A stretch of DNA of 64,000 nucleotides from Symbiodinium microadriaticum (lineage: Eukaryota; Sar; Dinophyceae; Suessiales; Symbiodiniaceae): contig LSRX01000284.1 of assembly GCA_001939145.1 (NCBI GenBank), forward strand, positions 537,393 to 601,392, given 5' to 3'. Under the pieces are notes generated by a model. The model searched no databases. It had not been told where the DNA came from and worked only from the letters and a program-made list of their open reading frames with translations. Made by a program: the position numbers and the translations under genes. This document shows, piece by piece, positions 35,068 through 40,713 of the stretch. Position 1 is the stretch's first letter. Each line of letters opens with the position of its first letter.

Positions 35068-38000
35068 CATACATACATACATACATACATACATACATAC
35101 ATACATAAATACATACACACACACATACATACATACATACACACACACATACATACATGCAAACATACATGCATACAAAACAAAACCATCCATACAGACA
35201 TCCATGCATGCCTGCATGCGATGCATGCATACATACACACATGGTTACATACATGCATACACACACACACATACACATGTACGTACACACATATGCATAC
35301 ATGCATGCATGCATACATACATGCATATATCCATATATGGTGTGCGCGTGAGCGTCGGGATCACCAGCAGATGGTTGCGGGGTACTGCAAGATGATCTAC
35401 ATGAAGAGGTGCGGGCTAGCTGTCAACGGCCTTGAGGGGTTTTTGAATGCGAAGATCAGTATTTTTTGCTTTCTTTTCCAAACATCCACGGCTGCTCCAG
35501 GCAGCAGGATGGTTCTCTACACCGAAGTGACCACAAACATGGGGCTGATGGGTCAGTGGGTCGTCAGTATCTGGGTTTACCGGCGTTCGCCATGCTCCTC
35601 AAGCAAACCCATCTGAACTTTACGTTGTAGCGGAACCTTTTGGCAACGCCTGGGCTAGCAATGCACAGCACACTCTCACACAAGCCAGTCCTTATAGTCA
35701 TAAGATACTGGGAGGTAGTATGTGCGGGACTTTCGCTAGATGCCCGGAACACCAGCTGCAGGGCAGCGCGGTCTTTAGACCTTAGCCCATCTTACCCCTC
35801 TTTCCTTGCAGGAGATGGCCAGCAAGGACCCAAAGCGTTTCGCCGCCATGGTTGGCGAGGCCCGCCGTTTTCAGTTCTGTGACTTCAGCTGCAGGGCTCA
35901 GCCTTGAAGACTTTTGATAGTTTGGGCTTCGTGGCGGGCATTGAGGCATTGAGAGTTTGTGGGGTTTGGGGCATGCGTAAGGAACGAGTTGCCAGTGGAG
36001 CGTGCCTACCCTAAACCCTCAAGACACCGAAATTCTAGTTTTCTGGCCGGTGCACAGCTAGGCACGGTGGCTTCCCTACCTATTGGCTTCGGTTTTCGGC
36101 GTTAGTGCCAGCGGGACCGTGAGAGTTGATACGTTCTAAGGCATTGAGGTCTAACATCTTGCGGCTTTGGCTGATATGCTGGTGTTTTTCAAGGGCATCT
36201 GGGGTTTGATGCTTAGGGGGCGAAGACTCCAAGAGAAATCCTTCTCCATCTGGGTGTTTTCTAGAATGAAATTCAGCCGACTAGTGTCCTGATGAATCAC
36301 TTGGAGGGTGCCAGGGTCGGAGGTACCTTTGACGGATATGCTGCACTACCATCGTCTCCTTGCCGGAGCAAGCTTCTGGACTGTCAGGTTGAACCTAGGG
36401 GGCCTCAGGGTTTTCAGGGATGTATACGGGTGCGCAAGGTTGTGGGATGTCATTGGGTGTAATTAGAGAGATGAGGATGTGTCTGGGGTATGTGAGGGAT
36501 TTGGATTTCCCGGGTGTCGATGGGCTTCGGTTCTCAGTTCCGCAATGAAGGTTGAAGTTGTAGGCATGTGTTGAAGAGCCCAAGGCCATTTCAAACTGCA
36601 GCCACTGCAATTCCCCAAAACCCAAACTCGCACAAGCTCTAGGCCCCCAGCTTCAATATCCCTCCCCGACAGTTATCTAGGTGCTTGAAGTGACCAGGCC
36701 TCCCCATCCCCTGTTGTAGAGGCCACCCCAGGCCCGCTTGACCCGAAGTTATAGGTCTCTAGTTAGAACATTCACCTAAAGCAACCCCGCCCCCCCAACC
36801 CCAAACCTCTAGATTTTCTTTCAGCCTATATCTTGTCCACCGCCCGAAAAGACATCTCTAGGCCCGAACTCTTCCAGAGAAAAGAGCCCCGCTTCTCCAC
36901 CCGAGGTTGGCTGGAAGAGTACGGAGATCCGGACGACAGCGACCTACGCCCTCTTCTTAGGCCTGGGTTCGGCGACGATATCGCACGGCTTTCCGACATG
37001 CTGTTGCCAAAACATGTAGTAGGCTAAGTAACGTGTAAGATATGCATGTAATTATTCTGTTTGAAGAATTCTCTAAAGCCTTTACCTAACCAAGTGCTCA
37101 TATTTTCCTTCGCACACTAGTGAGAGGAGTGTATTCCTCGGATACTCCCGCTGAAATCGCATCCGAACACTTCCGCAACCGTGCTTGGTGGAGCCAAGCA
37201 CAAGAACAGACGCCTTGGAAACACATTCACTGGAAATGCAGTCGCTTTGCAGCCCGCTCTTTGATTGGTTGAGGGGCTTAGCATCCTACCCTGCAGGAAT
37301 GTGCGAGGGAGTTCATATCAAGATTCACGCGGGGGCCACGGGGGTTTGCATGATTGTGCAAGAACCTCCCCATACATGATCAGTTCAGGTTGCAGGCATT
37401 CACAGAAAGTTGACCTGTCGCCCCTTTGGAGGCAGATCTCTGCGTACCATCTCGCGCAGGACCGGTTATCGACCAGGGCATGCCATAAGGAAGGTCCAGG
37501 TTCAGGGGTCGCAAGGATTCAGGCTGAGGATTTGTAGTTAGGGCTCTGTCGGGACCTATCTATTGTAATAATGTATCTTCGCTCTAGTGTCCCATGCTGC
37601 TCAAACCTGTGAGGAATTGGGGCTCTGTCAGGGACAGTTTACATAGCGCAGGTCCACAGAAGTGCGAATAGATCAGGTGCAGCAAAGAAGAGCACAGGAC
37701 ATCATGGGACCCATTGAGCCTTGAGCAAAAGGATGCAAATCAAGTCCTGCGAGCGTTTTGTCCAATTCCTGAGGGACGAGGTACGATTGAAGAACCCGAC
37801 AACTCAAGTGTTGCTTTTGCGGCTTCAAGCTTCTTTGGTGTTGGCTGGAGAGTTTAGATTTATAGAGCCCAGCGGTTCTCGTGTTGGCATTTTGTTGTGG
37901 AGTGTTTTGCGTATCATCGTGTACGTAAAGGATTTGAACATGGATGTGATGAGATCTGAGTGCCATCAGCTCAGGACCTCTTGCGGGAAGAGAAAGCGCA

Positions 38001-40713
38001 ACGGATGCCGGAGGTGGGTTGAGTTCTGGTGCGAATGGATAACTGGAGGGTACAGACCTCTGGCTCTTCCAGTAGCTCCGACAAGATGTGGAGTGCTGTT
38101 TGAGCACTAGAGCTGACCAGTTCAGAGTCGGAGGCTTGCAGAACGCATGTGCCTTCAGCTGGCTTTGTAATTGTAGTACTTATCTGAATTTCACACAGAG
38201 GCCATATGCGAAGTTTACCTTGTTGAAGCAGCATGTGGACGCAAAGAGTCAGACTTGTAGTCATACTGCAGCCTTTTGTGGTCTCAAAGCATCTTCAGAC
38301 CTTCTCGATGCGCTCTTACAAGTAGCTGCCAGCTGCCAACGTCTTGTTGGCCATGCTTTTGGCTCGTGTGTACCGACTAGGTAGCCCTGTTAGATCCTGA
38401 CAGCATTTATATTAGACTGTTTTGGGGATGCGGGCACTGTGGCATTAGCAGGGGCGACCCGCAACCAAACTGCAAGCTTTCGATCGAGCAGAAGCAGCAA
38501 CACCAAAAGGCTGGCAAAGGTTATCCGGATTCCTGCGTCGCCTGTGGCACAGTCAGCCCAGTTGCTTTGGCCGGTGTTCTGTTGCATATCTGGCACAGCA
38601 GGTTCTCTTCACAACATCCACTCGGGATGACCGCGTGCATCCGTGCAGGGCCTGGGCAAAGATCCGAATGATAATAAAGAAGCCTAAGAAATTGCCAATA
38701 TAAGTCTATAGGGTTCCTGTCTATAGCTATACTATGCAGAGCCCAAAACCCTATTCTAATTCTTAAGGCCCCTGCATTATGCATGATGCATTGATGGGGT
38801 CGGATTTAGGGAGGGCTTGCCCCGAAATATGTCACGCCCTCGGATGTACAGAAAAGATCGTTACTTCTTGACACAGCCCAGCTCTTGACGGGAGGTTCCG
38901 AGCATCCCTTTAGAGTCTTAGAGACTCCGCACTAGCCTTGTGAGCGGGAAGCGGTACAGAGTCGTACTTGGAGGTTTGCAAGTGTAGTAAATGGGCAGCA
39001 GCTCAAGTTAGAATTACAAAACGGGACACTGAGCGTGCGCTTCTTTGCATGTTGTATCATGTTTTGCGAGACCCACACACCAAACAAATTCAGAAATCAC
39101 AAATAACCACATCGACGGATGGCCAACGAAACAAAACTGTAGGCCCCTTGCAGACGCCCACAACAAACAGACAGACTCATTCAGCAAACATAAAAAACTA
39201 ACAAAATCAAACACAACAAAGAAACCAAACAAAGCCAAAGATAATAGAACAAACACACAAAAACAAAAACAAACCAAAGACACCAAACACACGAATTCAA
39301 AGCAACGTTTCAAGACTCTGGCCTCATCCACATGTCTCTCTGAGAGTTACCAAACGTGGTTTGGTTTTTTGTTTTCCTACCGACTGCACTGCTGGCTCTG
39401 ATGTGCTGTTCGCTGTGATTCGGCAAACCATGTGATTTACTCTTACTACTGTAAACTCAACGATGCAACTCTTTGCCTACTAAACGCATCGAATCTACTA
39501 CTTCTTCACGATTCGCTTCATGGCTTTCATCACATACCTCTTATGCGAGGTCCTCATGGTACACTTCTTCTTGGTGGTTGCCTCACTGGTCTTCTTCTTA
39601 GCGCCACACCCAGACGGCTTGACAACACCATGCGACTTCGTCTTTACGGGGGCCCGGTCTCCAGAATTACTTGCGACCCCTTTTAAGTACTTTTAAGTCA
39701 CTCAGCATCCTTATTATAGCCACTCCTGCGAACCTGAAACCCGAAACCCGATCCTTCAAGAAGGTGCCATGCTCGAAAGATGGTCGAGCTTCTGCAGAGT
39801 GCACCGGCTGGCCAGAACGTCTTCCTCTTCGACGCCCGGCGTAACCAATGAACGCAGGTTCGCGTGAGGCGGGGGGGTGGTCGGTTGTAGGGTTTAGCTT
39901 CGGGCATCGAGACTATGAAACGGTAAAGGCTGACACACTTCTTGATTGAGATGTCTGGGGTCTGCCTTTTTGGCTTAGGTGCAGTGTAGCTGCGTATCAG
40001 GTGCTTCGCTTCTCCCACGGCTGCCAAATTCAGAAGTCAGGCGCTTCTCCTCCCGGCCTCGTCCCTTTGGGCCTTTAGGGCCCACGTTTTTGGGTGCACT
40101 TCGGTGAATAGCTGCAACTGGAACAATCAACTCCTTGGCTATCAGGTTGGCAGAACCCACAGCAAAAAACAGCAATTTTCAGAACGTTCCAATATGGATT
40201 GAGAAGCAATAGAGAGCTGTATCTGAATGAAATTGAACCCTCGTTCTCATCGTTCCGAGGAAGGCGATGAGGGTGGACATGGTGGCGCGGCCATCTTCGA
40301 ACGCGCTTTCATTCGCACCCTGGAGTGCCCTTCGACAGTTGGTACGACAGAGGCCTTGAGCGAATCATACTTGTTGCTTGTGAGGATGCCACAGAGATGC
40401 GTCTTGTGTTGGAGATCGCTGGAGCCTGTGACAGGGTTCTTAGCGGCTTAGCGCATGCTCCTTCTGCATCGGAGTCTGTGCTCCCCTCCGCTGTTTCTCA
40501 GTGTTCACCCCGTCCCTCGCCCCCAAGACGGGGTCCAAACCACACAAGCCTCCAAGACCTCCCAAACTCTAAACCTTAAGCCCGAAGACGCTTCTAGCTT
40601 CAGCCCTAATTAGACTCGCGACTCCCAAAAGCCTAAACCCCAAACCCCTAAATCCGCAAACCCTACAAGATACGAGGTACGAGTTTCTCTGGGCTCGCCT
40701 GGAGCAAGGCTGA
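14135..40713 (+). CDS. Prolyl oligopeptidase family serine peptidase (S9A), multi-exon gene, overall span
   Basis: Inferred gene made of at least 24 small exons listed separately below. Family knowledge: S9A enzymes have a seven-bladed beta-propeller that gates an alpha/beta hydrolase domain and cleave short peptides, usually after proline, in the cytosol. In the sequence, the family blocks occur in the expected order on the + strand: L-D-L and V-W (19.6 kb), G-Y-P-R-V-V-K-x-W-x-R-G-T (22.6 kb), I-L-D-G-V (27.2 kb), A-T-S-x-D-G-T (29.9 kb), [11 protein letters not shown] (30.3 kb), W-L-E-R-G-G (31.8 kb), [10 protein letters not shown] (32.6 kb), S-N-G-G-L-L-V (34.3 kb), E-Y-G-D-P-D-D (36.9 kb), D-D-R-V-H-P (38.6 kb), H-A-R-K-M-V (39.8 kb), G-G-H-G-G-A-A (40.3 kb), Y-E-F-L-W then stop (40.7 kb). 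The pattern resembles the bacterial-type S9A enzymes of about 700 residues; about 470 residues are accounted for. The start is uncertain, and parts of the propeller and two hydrolase segments are not located. Confidence 0.85.
14637..14681 (+). CDS. Candidate N-terminal helix exon of the S9A peptidase gene
   Basis: After a cttccag acceptor the frame reads [12 protein letters not shown] and, if extended, L-L-P-K-F. In S9A proteins the N-terminal helix typically reads Q-N-A-x-T-L-x-x-L-x-x-x-P-x-F with the same spacing. The 3' end is not fixed; GT dinucleotides occur at 14682 and 14685. Order relative to the preceding candidate is right, but both are weak. Confidence 0.3.
14682..19457. other. 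Presumed introns of the peptidase gene, with an assembly gap
   Basis: Includes the N gap. The expected N-F-W-x-D and R-G-L-W-R-R exons were not found. Protein-like frames occur, for example at 17844-18030 ([13 protein letters not shown]) and 18519-18728, but do not match the S9A family and may be chance. Confidence 0.4.
15872..16736. other. Assembly gap (865 N)
   Basis: Run of N. Long open frames reported across it on both strands are artefacts. Confidence 1.
19458..19505 (+). CDS. S9A peptidase exon: segment before propeller blade (…P-Q-W-E)
   Basis: The frame reads [12 protein letters not shown], matching the family segment (T-T-L-x-x-Y-x-x-x-x-P-x-W-E) that immediately precedes the L-L-D-L-D strand. 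It ends in phase 0 with GAG followed by a GC donor (19506-19507). The next exon starts V-V-L-D-L, as expected. The acceptor is ambiguous (AG at 19455, 19457 or 19464). The upstream N-F-W-x-D / R-G-L-W-R-R block was not found and may lie in the N gap. Confidence 0.55.
19620..19677 (+). CDS. S9A peptidase exon: propeller L-D-L…V-W block
   Basis: Acceptor CAG|G at 19619, then [19 protein letters not shown]. This matches the conserved propeller segment L-L-D-L-D-A-L-x-x-x-E-x-x-N-W-V-W-x-G in length and residues. It is 58 nt, phase 0 to phase 1, and the donor is GAG|GC at 19678. Continuing without splicing the frame stays open to a TAA at 19761-19763, but the family pattern is lost. Confidence 0.75.
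20386..20488 (+). CDS. S9A peptidase exon: L-S-R…A-D propeller block
   Basis: The frame contains [15 protein letters not shown], matching the family motif [11 protein letters not shown]. It starts after TAG|GT (phase 1, fitting the previous exon's end) and ends at a GT donor (20489) in phase 2, fitting the next exon's single leading G. It is about eight residues longer than usual at its start, so the acceptor is the uncertain end. Confidence 0.5.
21262..21322 (+). repeat. Short tandem repeat of about 21 bp
   Basis: Three imperfect units resembling cacaagctcaagttcatc. All three + frames stay open through it, one giving [18 protein letters not shown]. It lies in the intron before the F-D-L exon (21418), so coding use is doubtful. 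Confidence 0.6.
21418..21458 (+). CDS. S9A peptidase exon: (E)-F-D-L block
   Basis: 41 nt. Acceptor CGAG|G, then [13 protein letters not shown], corresponding to the family segment R-E-F-D-L-x-x-K-x-F-V. It ends in phase 1 at AAG|GC. The following exon begins with GC, restoring a Gly codon; the words AGGC at donor and acceptor are identical. A different open frame of 213 codons (21375-22016) overlaps it and is probably spurious. Confidence 0.7.
21802..21830 (+). CDS. S9A peptidase micro-exon: G-F-x-x-P-E-x-K
   Basis: 29 nt. Acceptor ACAG|GC, then G-F-V-V-P-E-G-K-T, matching the family block G-F-x-L-P-E-A-K-S directly after the F-D-L exon. Phase 1 to phase 0. The donor is a GT at 21831. Confidence 0.6.
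21870..21897 (+). CDS. Candidate S9A peptidase micro-exon: V-x-W
   Basis: 28 nt reading L-G-F-V-E-W-S-S-L, a fit to the family segment x-V-S-W-I-D-x-D-T between the P-E-A-K and L-Y-V blocks. Acceptor TCAG at 21869, GC donor at 21898, phase 0 to 1. Supported mainly by position and frame. Confidence 0.4.
22018..22056 (+). CDS. S9A peptidase exon: L-Y-V…D-S(G) block
   Basis: Reads [12 protein letters not shown] and then the first base of a Gly codon; family counterpart is T-L-Y-V-G-T-D-F-G-P-G-S-x-T-x-S-G. The donor is GA (22057-22058). Joining to the next exon gives D-S-G-Y-P-R, exactly the family string. The acceptor is poor in pyrimidines (AG at 22017, or 22022 as an alternative). Confidence 0.6.
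22585..22657 (+). CDS. S9A peptidase exon: G-Y-P-R-V-V-K block
   Basis: Acceptor CCGCAG|GC with a good pyrimidine tract, then [23 protein letters not shown]. This is a near-exact match to the S9A propeller signature S-G-Y-P-R-(I/V)-V-K-x-W-x-R-G-T-x-L-x-x-A-x-x-V-Y-E-G. 73 nt, phase 1 to 2, GC donor at 22658. An overlapping frame gives a plausible-looking ORF (22316-22633) that I set aside. Confidence 0.8.
22658..25185. other. Presumed intron(s) of the peptidase gene
   Basis: About 60-70 propeller residues expected here were not located. A + frame at 23168-23374 ([17 protein letters not shown]) and a minus-strand exon-like segment (24079-24324) are noted as unexplained. A G-rich telomere-like tract lies at 23985-24012. 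Confidence 0.4.
24079..24324 (-). CDS. Minus-strand exon-like segment nested in a peptidase intron
   Basis: On the minus strand a ctttag acceptor at 24325 and a CTTCAG|GT donor after 24079 bound an open frame containing [15 protein letters not shown] and [15 protein letters not shown]. Composition is protein-like. The + strand also has an open frame here (24228-24467). No family recognised; could be a nested gene or chance. Confidence 0.25.
25186..25231 (+). CDS. Candidate S9A peptidase exon: E-W-x-L…D-W block
   Basis: Reads [14 protein letters not shown] and the first two bases of a Trp/Cys codon. This resembles the family segment R-E-W-L-L-L-x-L-R-S-D-W. Acceptor TTCAG at 25185 or GAG at 25202; GT donor at 25232. 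The open frame continues to a TAG at 25278-25280 if not spliced. Position between the G-Y-P-R and L-D-G-V exons is correct. Confidence 0.4.
25232..27157. other. Presumed introns of the peptidase gene
   Basis: The G-S-L-L-A-I segment of the family is expected here; G-S-L-E-A-G-A-L at 26391-26415 is a weak possibility. A second minus-strand segment ends in a strong AAG|GTAAGT donor (about 26297-26290) after Q-S-Q-Q-G-T-Q. A T/G homopolymer pair lies at 25842-25862. Confidence 0.3.
26904..26964 (+). CDS. Candidate S9A peptidase exon: V-V-F…L-T-R
   Basis: Reads [20 protein letters not shown]. This resembles the family segment V-L-F-x-P-x-x-R-x-S-L-x-x-x-x-x-T-R that precedes the L-D-x-V block. 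No canonical donor fits the phase of the next exon, so the 3' end is unresolved. Confidence 0.3.
27158..27222 (+). CDS. S9A peptidase exon: L-D-G-V propeller block
   Basis: Acceptor CTGCAG|GC, then [18 protein letters not shown]. Family counterpart: R-N-x-L-L-L-N-V-L-D-N-V-x-x-R-L. 65 nt, phase 1 to 0, GT donor at 27223. Confidence 0.75.
28025..28081 (+). CDS. S9A peptidase exon: V-S-V-x-A-V block
   Basis: Acceptor CCCAG|GT, then [18 protein letters not shown]. This matches the family segment G-T-V-S-V-S-A-V-D-x-D-x-S-D-D-Y-F. 57 nt; GT donor at 28082 leaves one base, completed by the next exon's GA to Gly. The spacing to the following P-P-L-F motif then equals the family spacing (8 residues). 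Confidence 0.65.
28826..28850. repeat. (TC)n microsatellite
   Basis: Nearly perfect TC dinucleotide run inside the intron between the peptidase exons at 28025 and 29422. Confidence 0.9.
28866..28978 (+). CDS. Unassigned exon-like segment in a peptidase intron
   Basis: Follows a long (CT)n pyrimidine tract and CACAAAG. The frame reads [16 protein letters not shown] and ends in TAA at 28976-28978. A CAG|GT donor precedes it at 28786. It does not match the S9A family at this position, so it is either an alternative exon or chance. Confidence 0.25.
29422..29536 (+). CDS. S9A peptidase exon: P-P-L-F…F-D-S-G-L block
   Basis: 115 nt after an ACTCTGCGCAG|G acceptor. Contains L-P-P-L-F-E-A-S-V and, at its end, F-D-S-G-L-A. 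Family counterpart: L-T-P-x-(T/S)-L-(Y/F)… P-x-F-D-A-S-G-L just before the A-T-S-K-D-G-T block. GT donor at 29537, phase 2. The next exon supplies C to complete Gly. Confidence 0.65.
29922..29964 (+). CDS. S9A peptidase exon: A-T-S-A-D-G-T block
   Basis: Reads [14 protein letters not shown], matching the linker into the hydrolase domain, V-x-x-Q-x-E-A-T-S-K-D-G-T-x-V-P. 43 nt; acceptor ATCAG at 29921, GC donor at 29965. Joined in phase 0 to the next exon it gives D-G-T-S-V-P-F, the family spacing. Confidence 0.65.
30290..30374 (+). CDS. S9A peptidase exon: Y-G-G-F block, start of hydrolase domain
   Basis: Acceptor CTGAG|G, then [13 protein letters not shown] and [15 protein letters not shown]. 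The P-T-L-(L/I)-Y-x-Y-G-G-F string is diagnostic for S9A. 85 nt, phase 0 to 1, GT donor at 30375. Splicing to 31823 makes the distance from G-G-F-G to the next W exactly that of family members. Confidence 0.9.
30551..30806. repeat. Degenerate telomere-like C-rich tract
   Basis: About 250 bp made almost entirely of CCCTAAA variants (ccctaagc, ccttgaacc, cctaaacc, ccctaaag). It is inside the intron between the Y-G-G-F exon and the W-L-E-R-G-G exon of the peptidase gene. Confidence 0.85.
31060..31189. repeat. (CAT)n-type imperfect microsatellite
   Basis: Imperfect CAT/CATCAT array in the intron before the W-L-E-R-G-G exon. It generates His-rich, Asp-rich and Met-rich spurious open frames, the longest 228 codons on the minus strand (30889-31575). 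Confidence 0.9.
31823..31884 (+). CDS. S9A peptidase exon: W-L-E-R-G-G block
   Basis: Acceptor TCACAG at 31822, then [20 protein letters not shown]. The family block is G-x-x-W-L-E-R-G-G-x-Y-V. 62 nt, phase 1 to 0. The donor is GAG|GC at 31885: using the nearby GT instead would delete two residues of a fixed-length segment, so a GC-AG intron is the best reading. Confidence 0.9.
32619..32662 (+). CDS. S9A peptidase exon: R-G-G-G-E-F-G block
   Basis: 44 nt reading [14 protein letters not shown] and two bases of the next codon. This is the signature N-I-R-G-G-G-E-(F/Y)-G-P-x-W-H. The acceptor is GTCGAG|GC; the word GAGGC also marks the upstream donor. The usual His after Trp is missing (Glu here). 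GT donor at 32663. Confidence 0.9.
32697..32735. repeat. Telomere-like G-rich tract
   Basis: ggatttagggttttagg followed by ttttagggttc, just downstream of the R-G-G-G-E-F-G exon and in the opposite orientation to the tract at 30551. Confidence 0.75.
33382..33420. repeat. (GGGT)n / (GT)n microsatellite
   Basis: Short GGGT units followed by a perfect GT run, in the intron just before the R-Q-N-V-Y exon. Confidence 0.9.
33477..33513 (+). CDS. S9A peptidase exon: R-Q-N-V-Y block
   Basis: Reads [12 protein letters not shown], matching the family string A-L-K-x-x-R-Q-x-V-Y-D-D-F. Acceptor GTGCAG at 33476; probable GA donor at 33514 (GAC, repeated at the next exon's start). If the exon runs three bases further, the protein would keep both Asp of Y-D-D. 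Confidence 0.7.
33724..33775 (+). CDS. S9A peptidase exon: A-I-A-D-H-L-I block
   Basis: 52 nt, CAAG|GAC acceptor, reading [17 protein letters not shown]. This aligns residue for residue with the family helix D-F-x-A-V-A-E-D-L-I-x-x-x-x-T-S-P. It ends CCAG|GC (GC donor 33776), phase 1; the next exon begins GT and restores Gly. Confidence 0.8.
34260..34321 (+). CDS. S9A peptidase exon: nucleophilic serine (S-N-G-G)
   Basis: Reads [21 protein letters not shown]-x-S-N-G-G is the nucleophile elbow of S9A (Ser554 in porcine prolyl oligopeptidase). The second Gly of the usual G-G-S-N-G-G is Arg here. 62 nt, acceptor CGGAG|GT, phase 1 to 0. The donor is GA (GACAGG, 34322); a GAC word also begins the next exon. 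Confidence 0.95.
34555..35335. repeat. Compound tetranucleotide array with an assembly gap
   Basis: CCTA repeats, then CCTG repeats, then 214 N (34712-34925), then CATC, CATA and mixed CA/CATG repeats. The array sits in the intron between the Ser-nucleophile exon (34260-34321) and the next exon (35827). Open frames of Cys-Leu-Pro, His-Pro-Ser-Ile or His-Thr-Tyr-Ile character are artefacts. Confidence 0.95.
34712..34925. other. Assembly gap (214 N)
   Basis: N run inside the tetranucleotide array; true array length unknown. Confidence 1.
35827..35859 (+). CDS. S9A peptidase micro-exon: D-P-K-R-F-A-A-M-V
   Basis: 33 nt, acceptor CAAG|GAC, reading [11 protein letters not shown]. It continues S-N-G-G-L-L-V-x-N-x-x-x-R with the family segment R-P-D-L-F-G-A-V-V, identical in length. 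GC donor at 35860 (GAG|GC). The P-L-L-D-M segment that should follow is not convincingly located. Confidence 0.7.
36906..36960 (+). CDS. S9A peptidase exon: W-x-x-E-Y-G-D-P block
   Basis: 55 nt after a CTCCACCCGAG|GT acceptor, reading [17 protein letters not shown]. This matches the family block S-W-M-x-E-Y-G-D-P. The donor is TTAG|GC (36961). Joined to 37432 the distance from D-P to the S-x-Y-H motif is exactly the family's 18 positions. Confidence 0.85.
37432..37464 (+). CDS. S9A peptidase exon: S-x-Y-H block
   Basis: Acceptor GGAG|GC, then [10 protein letters not shown], matching (I/F)-S-P-Y-H-N-V. AGGC is shared with the upstream donor. The 3' end is uncertain: a GT follows 37464, and its GTTATC word recurs at 38520, but that junction is out of frame with the next block. 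Confidence 0.6.
38599..38642 (+). CDS. S9A peptidase exon: catalytic aspartate (D-D-R-V)
   Basis: 44 nt after GGCACAG, reading [14 protein letters not shown] and two bases of Pro. This equals the family string P-V-L-F-T-T-S-T-x-D-D-R-V-H-P; the Asp corresponds to Asp641 of porcine POP. GT donor at 38643. The next exon's first G completes the Pro codon. An alternative acceptor three bases on would drop only the Gln. Confidence 0.92.
39764..39840 (+). CDS. S9A peptidase exon: H-A-R-K-M-V helix
   Basis: 77 nt, acceptor AAGAAG|G, reading [12 protein letters not shown] and then [13 protein letters not shown]. Family: G-H-A-R-K-M-V-A-x-M-x-x-x-G-x-x-V-L-Y-Y-E-N. The Gly of G-H-A-R is Cys. GT donor at 39841, phase 2 to 1. 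Confidence 0.9.
40264..40324 (+). CDS. S9A peptidase exon: catalytic histidine (G-G-H-G-G)
   Basis: 61 nt reading [19 protein letters not shown]. This matches I-E-G-G-H-G-G-A-A-x-x-x-x-x-A-F; the His is the triad histidine (His680 in porcine POP). Acceptor GGAAG|GC at 40263, phase 1. GT donor at 40325, phase 2, fitting the last exon. Confidence 0.95.
40677..40713 (+). CDS. S9A peptidase terminal exon
   Basis: 37 nt after a TACGAG|G acceptor: one base completing Glu, then [11 protein letters not shown] and TGA at 40711-40713. The family C-terminus is L-x-Y-x-F-L-W-R-x-L, so the protein ends where expected. Confidence 0.9.

Noticed and set aside
34926-35335. Repeat array considered as CRISPR
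   Set aside because: Uniform short tandem units without spacers, in a eukaryotic intron.
34404-35616. Several open frames of 200-370 codons (repeating His-Pro-Ser-Ile, Tyr-Ile-His-Thr, Met-Asp-Gly-Trp)
   Set aside because: Translations of a tetranucleotide microsatellite and an N gap; four-base units without stops stay open in every frame.
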